From contig OW121848.1 of assembly GCA_933228895.1 (NCBI GenBank), positions 97,173,470 through 97,237,469 on the forward strand: a DNA stretch of 64,000 nt, in the 5' to 3' direction. Under the pieces are notes generated by a model, which was given only the letters and a program-made list of their open reading frames with translations, had not been told where the DNA came from and did no database searches. The number at the start of each line of letters is the position of its first letter. Within the stretch, counting starts at the first letter, position 1. The translations under genes were made by a program, and so were the position numbers. The DNA comes from Platycnemis pennipes. Taxonomy: Eukaryota > Arthropoda > Insecta > Odonata > Platycnemididae. Positions 33,238-45,975 of this stretch are shown here, in pieces.

Positions 33238-35091
33238 ATGTCTAGGGAAGTCAAATTTATTGAGACCCTAATGGCTGGTGATATTCCTATTGCAAGTGAA
33301 AACAAAGATATGGATAGAAATAAGCTTGAAATTGACAATAATGTTATCATTTTTTCAGATAGAAATGTTCAAAATGTGGATGCTATGAATGATGTTGGTA
33401 CTTTGTCAGAAAACAATATTCAAAATGCACCTATTGTCAATGATATCCCTAATGTTGCGGGTTGTAATAGACCCTCACGCATGCGACAGCCACCTCGTTG
33501 GCATGCTGACTATGACATGTCCTTTCAGGCTTTGACTGATATGTCTGTCAATATTCCTAAATCGACTAAGGACGCTTTATTGGATCCCTTGTGGAAGTCA
33601 GCTATGCAATCCGAATATAATTCTTTAATGAATCATAGAGTATGGGAACTAGTGGACCGACCATCAGATTGTAACGTTGTAAAATCTAAATGGGTTTTTA
33701 AATTAAAAAATGGAAGTTCAGGTGAATTTGAAAAGCACAAAGCTCGCCTGGTAGCCCGAGGTTTTTCTCAAACTTATGGGATTGATTTTCATGAAACATT
33801 TTCTCCAGTTGTTAGTTACACCACACTGAGATTGTTATTTGCGTTTGCTAATGAAATGGATCTGGATATAAGTCACATGGATATAACCACAGCCTTTCTA
33901 AATGCAGATCTTAATGAGAAAATATACATGGAACAGCCAGAGGGTTTTTCAGTTCCAGGAAAAGTATGTTTATTGCGAAAGAGCATTTATGGATTAAAGC
34001 AATCCAGTAGGATGTGGAATAGAAAAATTTCTGACGTTATAATTAAAACAGGTTTCAAACAGTTAAAATCTGAATCATGTGTTTATGTGTGTCATAGAAA
34101 TAAAAATCTTACCATAGTGGCTTTGTATGTAGATGATATTTATATATTCTCAAACTGTAAACAAGACAGTAAAATCTTGTGTGATTCACTGTACAAAAAC
34201 TTTGATGTGAAGTTACTGGGTAATGTGAAAGATTGTTTGGGAATGCGTGTGATCAGAAAAAGAGAAAAGGGAATTATTTCTCTTGACCAGGCTCAATATG
34301 TTAAAAGGCTGTTAGAAAGATTTTGTATGACTGATCTTAAACCTGCTCCTACACCTATGGCTGCTGGATTGGTATTGACCAAAGCCACAGATCTCACTTT
34401 TATGTATAGTGGAGCTGTACCATATCAGGAAATAATTGGTGGACTTATGTATTTAGCAGTTAACACGAGGCCTGATATAGCATTTGCAATCAATAAATTA
34501 AGTCAGTATAGTACAGCCTATGATGAGTCTCATTGGTCAGCTATAAAGAGAGTAATGCGTTATCTAATAGGTACTCAGAATCATGGTTTGGTTTATGTTA
34601 AATCTGGAAATTTAAATATTAAAGGGTATGTTGATGCTTCTTATGGTGGTGTGCCTGGTGATAGATGTTCACAAACAGGTTACATCATGCAACTTGGTAC
34701 CTCAACTTTTAGTTGGGAATCTGTAAAACAAAAAACTGTAGCATTATCCAGCACAGAGGCTGAATATTTAGCCATAACTAATGTAGTGAAAGAAGCATGT
34801 TTTATTAACAATTTAAGTCAAGAGTTGGAGCTGAAACTTGGTGTGATAGAAATATTGAATGACAATTTGTCTGCTCAATGTATGGCTGAGAACAAGCAAA
34901 CTTTGAAACGCAGTAAACATATTGATATAAAACACCATTTTGTTAAAGATGTAATTGGGCGTCAGATTGTAAAAATGAAATACAATCCAACAGATGACTT
35001 GGTTGCTGATATTCTCACCAAACCTTTATGTAAAGAAAAGCATTTATATTTTTCTAGGATTATGAATGTTGTGAACATATATGATGCTTAA
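33238..35091 (+). CDS. Copia Pol C-terminal part: integrase tail, reverse transcriptase, RNase H
   Basis: 617 residues without a stop. The frame is also open upstream to the primer-binding site, where KGYRL..D..KVYMSREVKFIE marks the integrase C-terminal region, so this ATG is just an internal methionine. RT blocks: KSKWVFKLK, KARLVARGF, a first catalytic Asp in HMDITTAFLNADL, YGLKQSSRMW, and the active-site box YVDD at residues 297-300. RNase H lies in the last 150 residues with STEAEYLA and HIDIKHHFV near residue 561. The stop is followed by a purine-rich tract. RT and RNase H look intact, so it could still make enzyme, but no gag or integrase is encoded. Confidence 0.9.
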   Translation: MSREVKFIETLMAGDIPIASENKDMDRNKLEIDNNVIIFSDRNVQNVDAMNDVGTLSENNIQNAPIVNDIPNVAGCNRPSRMRQPPRWHADYDMSFQALTDMSVNIPKSTKDALLDPLWKSAMQSEYNSLMNHRVWELVDRPSDCNVVKSKWVFKLKNGSSGEFEKHKARLVARGFSQTYGIDFHETFSPVVSYTTLRLLFAFANEMDLDISHMDITTAFLNADLNEKIYMEQPEGFSVPGKVCLLRKSIYGLKQSSRMWNRKISDVIIKTGFKQLKSESCVYVCHRNKNLTIVALYVDDIYIFSNCKQDSKILCDSLYKNFDVKLLGNVKDCLGMRVIRKREKGIISLDQAQYVKRLLERFCMTDLKPAPTPMAAGLVLTKATDLTFMYSGAVPYQEIIGGLMYLAVNTRPDIAFAINKLSQYSTAYDESHWSAIKRVMRYLIGTQNHGLVYVKSGNLNIKGYVDASYGGVPGDRCSQTGYIMQLGTSTFSWESVKQKTVALSSTEAEYLAITNVVKEACFINNLSQELELKLGVIEILNDNLSAQCMAENKQTLKRSKHIDIKHHFVKDVIGRQIVKMKYNPTDDLVADILTKPLCKEKHLYFSRIMNVVNIYDA

Positions 35092-35103
35092 TTTAAGGGG
35101 GTG
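35091..35103 (+). promoter_or_regulatory. Polypurine tract of Copia 1
   Basis: AAGGGGGTG immediately 5' of the 3' LTR, in the position used to prime plus-strand DNA synthesis. Confidence 0.7.
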
Positions 35104-35352
35104 TGTTGAGTGTTTGTACTTGTTGTGATATAACTCAAGCATCAATACGTTGTGCAGTTGTTTTCTACTGCTACTATCCTTATTCTTTTGTTCGTGACTC
35201 GGCCCATGCCTGGTCAGCTGTCTCTGTCTTTTTGTCAGTCTCTCGATGTACACGTTCTGATGTGCACGTTCTTGTAATCCAAGTACGTACATTAAAGTAC
35301 TGTTCATTATCTGAACCTGTGAATTACGTTTGTTCTACCTCGGCCTCTAACA
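35104..35352 (+). repeat. Copia 1 3' LTR (249 bp)
   Basis: No difference from the 5' LTR noticed by eye. Ends CTAACA before the GTTTC duplication. Confidence 0.93.
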
Positions 35353-35870
35353 GTTTCAGCTACATTTATACCTGGAAATTTCTATCTAAAGTTGCTATAT
35401 CAAAAATATCAGCTAGCCATTACTTAAAGCTCTAAATTATCGAAAATTTCTCCCGTTTTCCATTCATTTATCCGTACTAAGCTCCATTCGTTGTCTTTTA
35501 AACCCTATAGCCCACTTACATTAGATTGCTTTGTCACTTTCCTCCGGCTGACAATAAAAACCTTATACATCAATGTCTTGTCTTGACCATGGGCAAAAAA
35601 TCTCAGTCCTAATAAATTTCCAAACGGCAGAATAACCCGTTCATCATTAGAAATCATCGAAAAAAATATTCGCCCACAGACAATAAATATGGAGCTCTTT
35701 TGTCAAAGTATTTTAAAATCATGGAACTCCATGGTCCAACAAGCATGGGACTCTTGCAGAAATTGGGCTTCTAGGAAGCCACTCTCCCTATGATAGGTAC
35801 TATAAATTATCGCAAAGATCAATTAGCCACAACTGTAAGATTTAATTTGGCCGTTATGCACGGAATGATA
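35353..35870. other. Anonymous AT-rich DNA
   Basis: Nothing recognised. Confidence 0.45.
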
Positions 35871-35879
35871 CTGTGTAAA

Positions 35880-35975
35880 ATAATGCCACAGGAAAAATGC
35901 TTCCTTGGCCGGAAACCGAACCAAGGACCTTCGGCTTTCCGTCCCTAGTTGCTGTATTTTCAAAGATCCATGATT
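35880..35975 (-). repeat. tRNA-derived SINE or tRNA relic
   Basis: Minus strand: GCAACTAGGGACGG, GCCGAAGGTCC, then B-box-like GGTTCGGTTTCC. tRNA-like order without a closed acceptor stem. Confidence 0.4.
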
Positions 35976-37033
35976 AGATTCTTGATCCAGGGAAACAATG
36001 TTCCTCGGACAATACACACGCTTGCCGTGCTGGACAGCAAAACAAACTCGAACGGTGACGGGTGTGACCCTATGAAACCATCTCATACCTATTTATGAAT
36101 GAAAAACACTCGGTTCACTTTGCATACCCAGCATAAGCAAGGAGCGTACTACTGATTTCGCAGTAGCATAAGGACTTTTCTTGTATCTTATGACGCTGTA
36201 GCTGCCGAAACGCCAGTACCCTCTCTCTCAAAGTACATATGCGGAGCTTGTAAGCTTGCTTTTCTTTTGGATTGATTTCACAAAATAAATTTTGATTTTG
36301 TAAGGTCTTACGTTGACAATCAGTTTTTGATAAATATCTTCTCGGTAGGAATTAAAATAACACAATCAAATGAGGAAATAATTTTGTAATCTTCAAGAAA
36401 TAATAACACCTCCATTTTTTTAACAGCCACCTTAAACACTTCCTACCTACATTTACGATTTGTATTCCGCATGCATGAGCTGCCAATTCCTCTTCCGAAT
36501 GCTTCGCGTATCAGCTGCGTCACATCCTGCAACGTCGTTATTTAAGCCTATTGGATGCATACAGTGCATGCGTATTCTTGTATCTTTCTCCAAGGTCACG
36601 CGGCCGCTCGAGAGCTGTGACGTCGGAAAGATCTCCGGCGTCAAAGGGGTCATTGCTGGTCATGAACATCATTTTCATCCTGGTGAATATTATCAAACCG
36701 ATAATATTTCGATCGAAACGCCAAAATTTCTTCCGAGACGCGGCTCGCGAATCTACCAAAGCCGTAGGTAAAAGACAATGTTGGGAGAGAGAGATGCATG
36801 GACATTTTAGAGTGAAAATTAGAGGCAGTGACTTTAAATAGGTAGAAGGTAGAGTGACTGTGGCATAAACAGATAAAGAGATCAGGGAAATCAAGGATTG
36901 CGAGGGCTGTTGCTGACGAGAATATCGTTGAGTGGTCGTTTTCCAGTACTTGACCCATAATTTAGATACCTAATGTTTCCCAACATCCTATTCCACCATG
37001 AGCAGCGAAAGCTTAATACAATGATACGCAGTC
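35976..37033. other. Anonymous DNA with overlapping short ORFs (36.45-36.96 kb)
   Basis: Several mutually overlapping ORFs on both strands, none with a domain. Could include a short GC-rich regulatory patch (36.58-36.65 kb). No gene supported. Confidence 0.4.
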
Positions 37034-37103
37034 GCAGTAATGAAGGACTGGGTGACGTGAGGTAGAACGCAGTAATGCAGGACTGGGTGACGTGAGGTAG
37101 AAC
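37034..37103. repeat. 35-bp tandem duplication
   Basis: GCAGTAATG(A/C)AGGACTGG.. occurs at 37,034 and 37,069, two consecutive 35-bp units with one difference. Confidence 0.85.
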
Positions 37104-39757
37104 AGAGGAACCAACTGATTTTATTCTTAACTTATGATCGCAATCTACGTATGTGGTACCCTGTACTCTGTACCCTGCGATCCACTTCGAGAGTTTGTGG
37201 CATGTGGTTTACCATAAATAACATGTACTACACTCATGAAATAATGGGTACTATGCAATTTAATTAGATAAATGTGTTATTACTGCATGCATCAGATACG
37301 CATACTAAATTATTAGTATCTACGAAGGAATATACCTAATATTTGTTAGCGATGCTAATGCAAAAGTTCTGACCGGCTTTCCCTATGATTCATATCAAAT
37401 CCTTTAAGGCAGTAGTAGTCCTGTAAATCATTAGGCATTAGCGTAGTAACCCTATTAGGCATTAGCCATCGAATCGCCCAAGGCGATTAAAATGTTTCGG
37501 CAATCCCACTCCAAAATAATTCTCAGGATAGAATCTGATCTAATTTTCTGAAATCACTTGGGACAATTATTATCAGCAAGTGGTTCGGCGTTGCTGGTGT
37601 GTTTGTCTGGTGATTATCTCTCGGTAAGCAAGGTAATCAGACGATACTGCCTTGTGACGTCACATTCCCATCAACATGACGGCGGGAATTTTCAGCGCAT
37701 CATTAACTCCAGCTACTTTCAACGCCTTTTTAGACTGATTTACTGCTTTAAATATCGACAATTATTAATGCCATTATTCTTTTTACCTCTAAACTTTTGA
37801 ATGCATGAATAAAAAAGTGGTGCACAACCCTGGGCATGCGTTTTACTGTAAATTATATGACTCTTATTGCAAATGCATTTGTTCGTAGATCATGAGAAAC
37901 AGATGAAAATTACTCCCTTTGTCGGATGCCGTTAAGACCCTTTTACAGTGAAGGTCATAGAGTTGAAGAAGCGGCTGACTGGAGTTTAATGTCGATTTAA
38001 GATCCGCTTGGAATATTGCTATACCTACGTGGTGGCATCATTCATGTATTCTCTGTTACGGCGGAAGGAAACATCGAATGTATAATCAAGTCATTCATTG
38101 TTTATTCAATTTTGGGGACTGCTCTGCCTCCTCGGCCATCGCATTCGGTTTACATGTTCAACTCCGATTCTAGAAAGGTTTTGGACCATTGTCGAGGAGT
38201 ACGCATAGAGACTTGGAACTCTCCGGAAAATGCGCCGGGACATCAAAAGCTTAACTTACTTACATAATGTGAGGAGCAGCTAAGTTTTCAAAATATTTCT
38301 AACCTATTCCTGCGAATAATAACCTAGCAAAAAAATCAACCGAATCATAAGCATTGATAATATAGTAATATTTTTATATGACAACACTATTCGGGATCAG
38401 GCGAAAGTTTAGTGTACTTATAAGTTTGTGTGTGTGTGTGTTTAGTAAAAATGGAGATGGCAAGCTCTGCATATCCTTCAAACAGCTTATTTTTATATTA
38501 AAAAACGTAGGTAGAGAACTGGTAAGACGGAAATTGAACGGCCAAAGGGAAATTGGAGAATGTACGAGAGGAGACGGGAACCTAGAGTGGGCAAAAAAAA
38601 CGAAAAAAAGTCTTTGAAAGGTTAAAAACATGACTGATCACGTACATGAGAGTTTGTTTGGAATGCTTTTTATATCCGATTACACGCTTGAAATGCTGAG
38701 CTTAGACCATCATTATTTGCAAACGAATCATAAGCCACTCATGACATATTTTAATAAAATGGCCACATAGTAATAACTACAATTTTATCAACTTATCGTG
38801 AATCTAATTTTTTCCAACGAAATATTGATTGACATATTTTTTAGCTCCCGAATACGCTTTCCATTAATGCTAATTTTATTCTGTATAACTTATGGTACGG
38901 ATGCGCGTGCGCAGACTTAGAAATCAAGTACCCGTTAGTTTAGGGCTATAGAAGGTTTTTACTCAGCTCCAATTCTCTCCGTTCTCTTCATTAGAGCTCG
39001 ATCACCGTACAGTATCCCGATACCGATCCTCGATGGCTCTTCCGCTGTGGAACCATTGTACCTAACTGTTTTAAGCATTAAAAAAAATATTTCTCCAAAG
39101 TTGTTGGCGTCCATCCTCGGCTAAAATACTGATGCTGAGCGCACCTAATCACCATATCACTCAGGCAGCGTTAGAACTCTGCGTGCCCATTGACATCCGT
39201 AATTTGAGCCTCCCTTTTAATTTAAAATGTAAATGCAGCATCCCCACGTCACGCGCAGTTCCTGAGAGGTTTCGTGTGGCTAAATAACGGGAAACATACG
39301 GTGACCGGACTTACAAATTTTGTTCTCGTCAGTTATGAACTCTCCTGACGGTAGACTACGATTATAACCTCGAGGAAGCCAAATATCTATTTTTGATCGA
39401 AGTAAAGATTAACTGTGAAGGGTAAATTATTTAACCTCAGTCATTGATCCGTAAATTGCATAAGGACATCGTCTCATTCTATTACTTGAAATTAGCTTAG
39501 TCTTTATAATATTTACCTAGGTATTTTATCTTAAAACAGCAAAATTTATGTCGTTTACAGACCTTTGATCATCTGTCTCCGTTATCTGATAATACCCAAG
39601 GCCACTGAAATTGGCGCATTCTTAGGAAGTAATTCTAACTTTGAACGTTGGTGTCACTAGTATACTGCCCTCGTCTCGTAAACGAAGTTTGCACAATTCC
39701 CCGAGGAGTTTTGAAATACGCAGCCGTGTTGTATCCGTCGGGAGTTCTACTGGAGAG
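37104..39757. other. Intergenic DNA upstream of the ferredoxin gene
   Basis: AT-rich, with a GT microsatellite at about 38,428. No coding domain. The promoter and any 5' non-coding exon of the ferredoxin gene must lie here, but I see no convincing core motif. Confidence 0.4.
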
Positions 39758-41096
39758 ATGGCTGTGTCAGGCGCAATGAAGTTGGTGTTTATTAGAGGAA
39801 TTATATCAATGAGAGCTGCTAGCCATTTATCCAGTAAATCTGCTGTTAAGTCTTGTAGTTCATTGTTATCCCGTAATGTATCAGTGACCCAGCCTCAGTT
39901 AAAAAAGGAAGAGTAAGTGTTGATTGCAACCCGCCTCTTTGAAGTCGAACTCTGTAATGCCAAGAAAATTTTTATGGAGAAAATTTACTGAATTTCTATT
40001 TATTCAAGGGTGGAGGTAACTTTTGTCAAAGCAAACGGAGAACGAATCAAAGCGAAAGGAAAAGAAGGCGACAGTCTCTTGGATATCGTGGTGAATAATG
40101 AGGTGGACCTTGATGGATACGGTAAGTATTCCTTCTTCTAGGCTGGATACTATCATGCAAGTATTGCAAAGTCAATATGTATTTTTCTTTTTGTAGGGGC
40201 TTGTGAAGGAACTCTTACCTGCTCCACATGCCATCTAATACTGAAAAAGGAAGACTATGATCGACTTCCTAGTAAACCTACAGACGAGGAGATGGATATG
40301 TTAGATTTGGCTTATGATTTAACGGACACGTAAGTTGATTTAGCTTCATTTATTAATGCATGCATTATCTTGTGTTTCCCTATGCTGTTGGTAAATTCTT
40401 GCGTCCTCAAGAATCAATAACAACTATCAACTTGTATCATTTTTTTCACTGGCAGTGCTTTCTTTGTATTTTTAGACTGTTTGTATGACAAGAATGCCCA
40501 AATCATGCTCTGTATTTCCTTTGGCCTTGCTGCTGTTGTGCAGTGAATTATGGAACCTCGATGGGCTTGCTAATTGCATTAGTTTTTTCGTTAGAAATGA
40601 CCGTATTTCTTTGCTATTTGGACATTTTATTCTATAAATATAGTTTAAATAAAGAATCAATTGAAATTCACCTAATTCTCTCGGGCCATTTATACTTTTA
40701 AATTGTTAATCATGTCTCAAAAAGTTGTTCGAGGAGCCAGCCTAACCTTGATGGTGTTAACTCACCTGTCCATTTTGAGTGGCTAATTTCAAAATAATAG
40801 AAGTAGTAAGCCACGTTGCTTTGATCGATAATTACAAAAATAACCCAGAGTTATTATTGATCCATTTAAAGACAACCAGAGTAAATGTAGGTACGTGAAC
40901 CTTTGCTTCTTATTTTCTCAAGAGTTTTCGTAAATATTGTATTGTGGTTTTATCGTCGAGTGTTCTACTGTTTTATTTCACAGGCATTTTTTATCATTGC
41001 AGATCAAGATTAGGCTGCCAAATTATAATGAACAAGTCTCTTGATGGATTAGAAGTTACCGTGCCAGCTACAGTAAATGATGCCCGTAGCAATTGA
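39758..41096 (+). CDS. Fdx1: Adrenodoxin-type mitochondrial [2Fe-2S] ferredoxin (four exons)
   Basis: Exons 39,758-39,912, 40,009-40,121, 40,197-40,329 and 41,003-41,096 join to 495 bp, giving 164 residues plus stop. All introns are GT-AG, with GTAAGT donors. The start ATG has a purine at -3 and G at +4; an open frame upstream lacks an in-frame ATG. Residues 1 to about 50 are basic and Ser-rich with no acidic residue, as in a matrix-targeting peptide. The ferredoxin fold follows, with cluster ligands Cys92, Cys98, Cys101 and Cys139 (CX5CX2CX37C), the acidic partner-binding stretch around [11 protein letters not shown], and the C-terminal NDAR tail of FDX1-like proteins. It carries electrons from ferredoxin reductase to mitochondrial P450s (ecdysteroid synthesis in insects) or Fe-S/heme pathways. 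The FDX1-versus-FDX2 call rests on LDLAY.LTD.SRLGCQ. It appears intact. Confidence 0.95.
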
Positions 41097-43246
41097 AAAT
41101 ATGCGGATACCTACTGTTAACGAATGTGCAAGACTTGATTTTTTGGTGCAAACAGTGGATTGATTCCGGAATTCTGACCAATTTCCTGTGAAGTGTGTGA
41201 AGGTGCTGTTGGTTTCAGTCATTTTTAAAACCACATTTAAAAGTGTTAGCTGTCACCTGTGAGAAGAATGTAGTGTGCTGATTGTGTGAAACGTTTGCAT
41301 TAGTTAATTTGATGATTTGGTGTAGATCCAGTGTTTTCAAAACTAATTCACGTTTAGGTTTGTTATACAAGCAACTAGTTTTTGACTAGTGAAATAAGTA
41401 TAATTTTTATATAATTATTTTTTGAATATATCACGAATGACTCACATTTTTATTGTTATGAATCATTGAAAAAATATATGGCTATGTTAGTGAAAAATAC
41501 AAAATATTTTTTCAACTAAGCCCTTCGTTTATCAGCTTTGGGGTGACATTCAAAATGTATAGTTGTAGATTTAAATCTCTTGAGAATGAATTTCATCTAG
41601 CACAGTTAATTGGCAATAACCTGAATAAGAAGATCGTTCTCGTAGTCAGAATTGTATATCTTTCTTCTTGGAATGAATAACTTTAAAAGAGTAAGAGAGA
41701 AATAATACAGCAGTCAATCATTGTATGTGGAATGGTGGAAATTACTTGTGGATAAAGTAAAATTATAAGTAACTGCTGACCCTCAGCAAACGCATTTGAT
41801 CGTCTAGAAATTCTTGCTGGCCTACATTTATTACCTGATTGTCTTAACAAAAGTAATTGCCCGAGACTTTTGCGTACCCACTGCCTGGTCATTGGGACAT
41901 ATCACCTGAGGAGTAGCCTGCTTACAAGATGGAGGCAAACCTCCCTATCAGTGTCGAGGAAAGTAATTGTTACCTGGATGCATAAACTCCATGGCCCATA
42001 ATCTACCATAGTTCTGTGGAATGAACTCAAAATTCAAGGATTTCAAACTAGTCACTAAAAACCTAAACTAGTTACTAGCTAGTGTGTATTTTTTTGTTCT
42101 TCATATTTGAGTTAAGAGGAAGTATTTCATTGTCAAGAGTGCCAATATTTTTCCTACAGATGTGCAGTATCAACTACCTTATTTCTCTATGCCTGACATA
42201 ACTACTACTTGGTATGTACATTTTGTGCTGCTCCCAGACTAGCACTGTGTGTTTGGAAATTGAAAGGATTATGAATATTATTTTTCCTAATGAGTTCACA
42301 AAATGCAAATGCCTTGTTGAATTCTCTTTAAACTCTGTGAATGTGAATTTACCCCCAAGTATAAGTTATTTATTGTGCATAATATCATCCTTAAATTGAG
42401 AAATATAATTGCAGTGACCATTAACTTTTCCATTTGTAAGTAACTTATCTGTGGTTTTAGGTGCTACGCCTATATTATACTCTGTGGGAAACATCTTGTA
42501 TGTACCACCACCACTGGTATCTATAGATACATTCACAGTTTTGCTATTCCTTTTCTGTGTGGATTCAACCTATAGATAAAGTGCTATCATTGTAAAATGA
42601 AAATAGGTGACCAATAACTTTCAACCTATATTCGTTGTTGTTTCCATCCCATTGATTATTGGTTCATGGGTATCTCTAGCTGCGACCTCTTCATTGCATC
42701 TGCATTTATTAGTGAATCCCTACGTATGCATCTCATTATCCTTAACCCACGCCATGCGTATTCTCCCTTAGCTGTTCCTTCCTTTAATTTTTATTTCTCT
42801 CAGCTAACTTCAAAACCATTATATATAAAGGAATTTTCCGTACGATGTCTCATATTCTTTGTATAGTTTTGAGACTTCCACTTTCTTCTTTTTCATTTCA
42901 ACTAATGCTAATTGTTATAACATATTTGGTGTCCCTTAATTTTTGTTGCTGGAAAAGATAATCGAATTCAGTATTTTAGAAGAACATAATCAACCCTTTT
43001 TGTGCATGAGGAAAGACAAGTCTTGTAATTGTGGTCATCCCTGTACAAATGGGATGAGAGAATCGTGTATTGTTAATGGATCATGAATTGTGGTAAAAGT
43101 TACCATAGTAAAATATCGATTTTAATTACATATTAAGATGAAATGAAATTCTGCATTTTGGTGTCAAAATCAGGGGTTCCCAATCTCATTGAGGATAGCG
43201 GAAGAATCTCAAGGGGTCACAAGAGAGTGATAAATAATCACCTTGA
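41097..43246. other. Ferredoxin 3' flank and anonymous AT-rich DNA
   Basis: Contains the 3' UTR of the ferredoxin gene, whose end is not clear. No further coding signal. Confidence 0.4.
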
Positions 43247-43636
43247 GCCTGTTTCACATGATACTTGATCCAGCACAAGACCTATTTTGCTGGCCACTAC
43301 TTGATATTGAGGACGGAATCTAGCATGATCGGAACCTTCCTGGGAGGTTTCACATGATCATTGACCTTGTGCTTGCTATGAATCGGTTATTCCATATGAT
43401 CCCATACTTACTAATTAAAAAGAGAGAAGTACACACAGCATCTGTAATGTGACTTGATTTGTCGATGGCTAATGGGTCCTACTAGAAATCTAGTACTGCA
43501 TCAAGTATGAAATCCAGTAGCTAAGCGAGTATACTAGCGAACATGCTTGCTAGCCAGCATACTGGTTCTATTCACATGATACTGGAATGCTAGTATACTC
43601 GACCTTGTGCTGGATCAAGTACCATGTGAAACAGGC
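43247..43636. mobile_element. 390-bp MITE with 33-bp terminal inverted repeats
   Basis: The left end starts GCCTGTTTCACATG and continues to CAGCACAAG (43,247-43,279). The right end is its inverse, closing CATGTGAAACAGGC at 43,636, with one mismatch noticed. Motifs like TTCACATGAT recur inside as subterminal repeats (about 43,360 and 43,572). Flanks read TGA on the left and ATTA on the right, possibly a decayed TWA target duplication as in PIF/Harbinger MITEs, but this is weak. Confidence 0.75.
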
Positions 43637-45600
43637 ATTATATAGTGGTGGTATCAACCCCTATATACACTACTTAAGGGTTCACCTTGTAGTAACTTAT
43701 TCACATGCACATGTAATTGCCATCTACAATTATAGAGCCATAAGTAAAAGAAGTTAAGGAACACCTGATGTAGCCCAAAATTAATTCACCTGAAACTTAT
43801 TTTGAAAGATTTTAATACAAAAATGGCTCTTGTCATTTAAAAACTTGTCTTTAACTTCAAGGAACAGCTCATGGCAGTTTTTGAAAATGGGATTTGATTC
43901 CTTTATGAATATGGGATTGTTTTCAAGTTATAGACTTAATGCAGAGAAAATATTTGTTACTGGTGGGTATGAAACATATTTCCATTGCATTTAGCTCATT
44001 AATTTATATTAACAAGACTTAAAAATGTTATGCCAGTGCAAATTATAGTGTCATTATATGACAAATTATAATTCTACTACATATTACTTTTGCCAAAATG
44101 AGGAGCTATTGAAAAAAGTTCATTTTGTTTGAGTAGGATTTTTGTCTTAAAATCATTCTCTGTTAGATCAAAGAAGGGATCAAAAGTCCTATTTTCACAT
44201 TTTTACCATCATCATCAATAGTGCAAGCTCATCTCAAAGTGCACTGCTCATAGTAACATTCTTAATTACTTGCTCTGCTAGTGAGATTGATGAAGACCAA
44301 ATTTTATGAAATGGAATCACATTTTTGTTTTCCAAAACAAAATTTTAAAGAATTAACAATGATATGATTGTGGGCATTGTGAAATGTGTGCTCAGGATTG
44401 AGGAGAGAGATTCTTCAACTCTTATATGTTTGGGGGTTTCATCAGTTAAAGTTGACTCATTTATGAATGTCTTTTTCTGTATATGACAGTATTTTGTTAC
44501 CCCAGTATCTCAAAATTTTGTTGTGCACTTAAGTGGCCTTACTCACTAAGTTTAAAACTTTATCAACTGACCGAGTGCGGGATGACCTAATCTGAAGAAT
44601 ACAACATTAATGACCAAGGTGAGGTTTAAAACTTTGGGTTGCCCATCTGGTGTATTAATCGCCTTGCTACTTTGGCTGGGCTGGATAATGTATTTTTGTA
44701 GACCATTATGCATTCATATAATCGTTGTTTAATATATAGATAGCAATTCCTAAGGTCCACTGCCTGATGATTTTGCGTGGTCCTGATTTTATAGGTGTTT
44801 GTTTTTTTTCTGTCATTTCTAGCAGTCTTTATTGCACCCATGTAGTGACCCCTGATTGTTCCCTTAATACAAAAAGCAAGGTAATGGAAACTGTGAACTT
44901 TAATCAGTTGTGCAGATTTTTCTTAGTTCATTGGAATTCCCTGATGATTTTTTTATGGTCTGCAAATGTTTTGATTTTATTGCCCTGGAACCTAAAAATA
45001 ATTCCACATGCTCCGCTATGGCTGAAGACCACTTTCCTCTATTAATTTATCCTTCTTTTTCCTTTTCTTATTTTCCTTCTCTCTTCATCCTATCCAAAGT
45101 CTGTTCTCTTACTTTCTCTATCCAACTTACCAAAAATTCTCCCTACATCCATGGCTTTTATCATCCTATTGCACTTCATCATCTGCACTATGCACTTACT
45201 CTACCATTTCCTTATTTTAATGGCAGTTAACATTTCTATGTCCACTACACCTATCACTTCTTCATTTGTCATCATTTGAGTGTATCTTACATCTCAAAAT
45301 TCATATATCAAACTCCATTAATTCATTTTAGTTTACTATCTGCAAGGTCCAGATTTCCAAACCATACAATATGAAAACTTTCAAATATACAGTATCATTA
45401 ATGATAAAACTATGTAAATATTATGGCTTGATTGGTTGAATTAATTTTAATATTATTGACAGTGTTTGTGTTTTATGGTCATGTCAGTGGGTCTCATAAT
45501 CCTTATCATTAAATAATATTACTTCATTATAGTGATCTTTCATATGACAGAAGTTGTTAGCTTGTGTTAAGTATCAAGTTTTGGTGTAATACGTCATATT
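43637..45600. other. Anonymous AT-rich DNA
   Basis: Short ORFs without domains (for example 44,767-45,045). Could be intronic. Confidence 0.4.
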
Positions 45601-45604
45601 TTGG

Positions 45605-45975
45605 GGAGATGATTAGGAGGAGATTCTGAGAAGGGTTGAAGAAAAGAAATGGAAAAATGAAGAAGAAATGGATCGACCAAGTGATGAACAAAGTTCTAAA
45701 AAGTATTTGAGAAAAGAGAAGCTTGAATAAAAATTTGTAAAAGAGAGAAAACAACCAATGTCCAGATGCATGGTTGTCTGATGAAGACAGTTTTCATGGA
45801 AAAAGTAAATTTTCCTAAACTTTTACTGGTAAAGACAGTCTCACGTTAGATGTATGGAGAAAGTAGTGAAGGATGTAAAAGAAAAATGTAGCTAAGAAGG
45901 CTGTTAGGAGAAGTGAGTGAAGAGCTGTGTCAAATGAACTGTAGGGCTTACCACTAGTGATGATGATCGTGTGTT
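45605..45975 (+). pseudogene. RTE-like LINE 3' end, degenerate
   Basis: The plus strand shows KKWIDQVM.KVL and, across frameshifts and stops, a MEKVVKDVKEK segment and RAVS, ending in GTGATGATGATC (about 45,957). It corresponds to the C-terminal RT region seen at 22.4 and 47.5 kb. Confidence 0.5.

Larger units (their letters stand above)
32921..35357 (+). mobile_element. Young Copia LTR retrotransposon, internal deletion derivative
   Basis: LTRs at 32,926-33,174 and 35,104-35,352 (249 bp each, TGTTGAG..CTAACA) look identical by eye, and a 5-bp duplication GTTTC flanks the element (32,921-32,925 and 35,353-35,357). The internal part is only 1,929 bp: primer-binding site, then directly the C-terminal end of integrase, RT and RNase H. 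Gag, protease and the integrase core are gone. Identical LTRs mean a very recent insertion. With gag and integrase missing, the proteins for mobilisation must have come from an intact relative, unless the deletion happened after insertion. Confidence 0.93.

Noticed and set aside
39641..39757. Upstream extension of the ferredoxin first exon
   Set aside because: The open frame begins with TTG and has no in-frame ATG before 39,758. The ATG at 39,758 has a good context and starts a proper targeting peptide.
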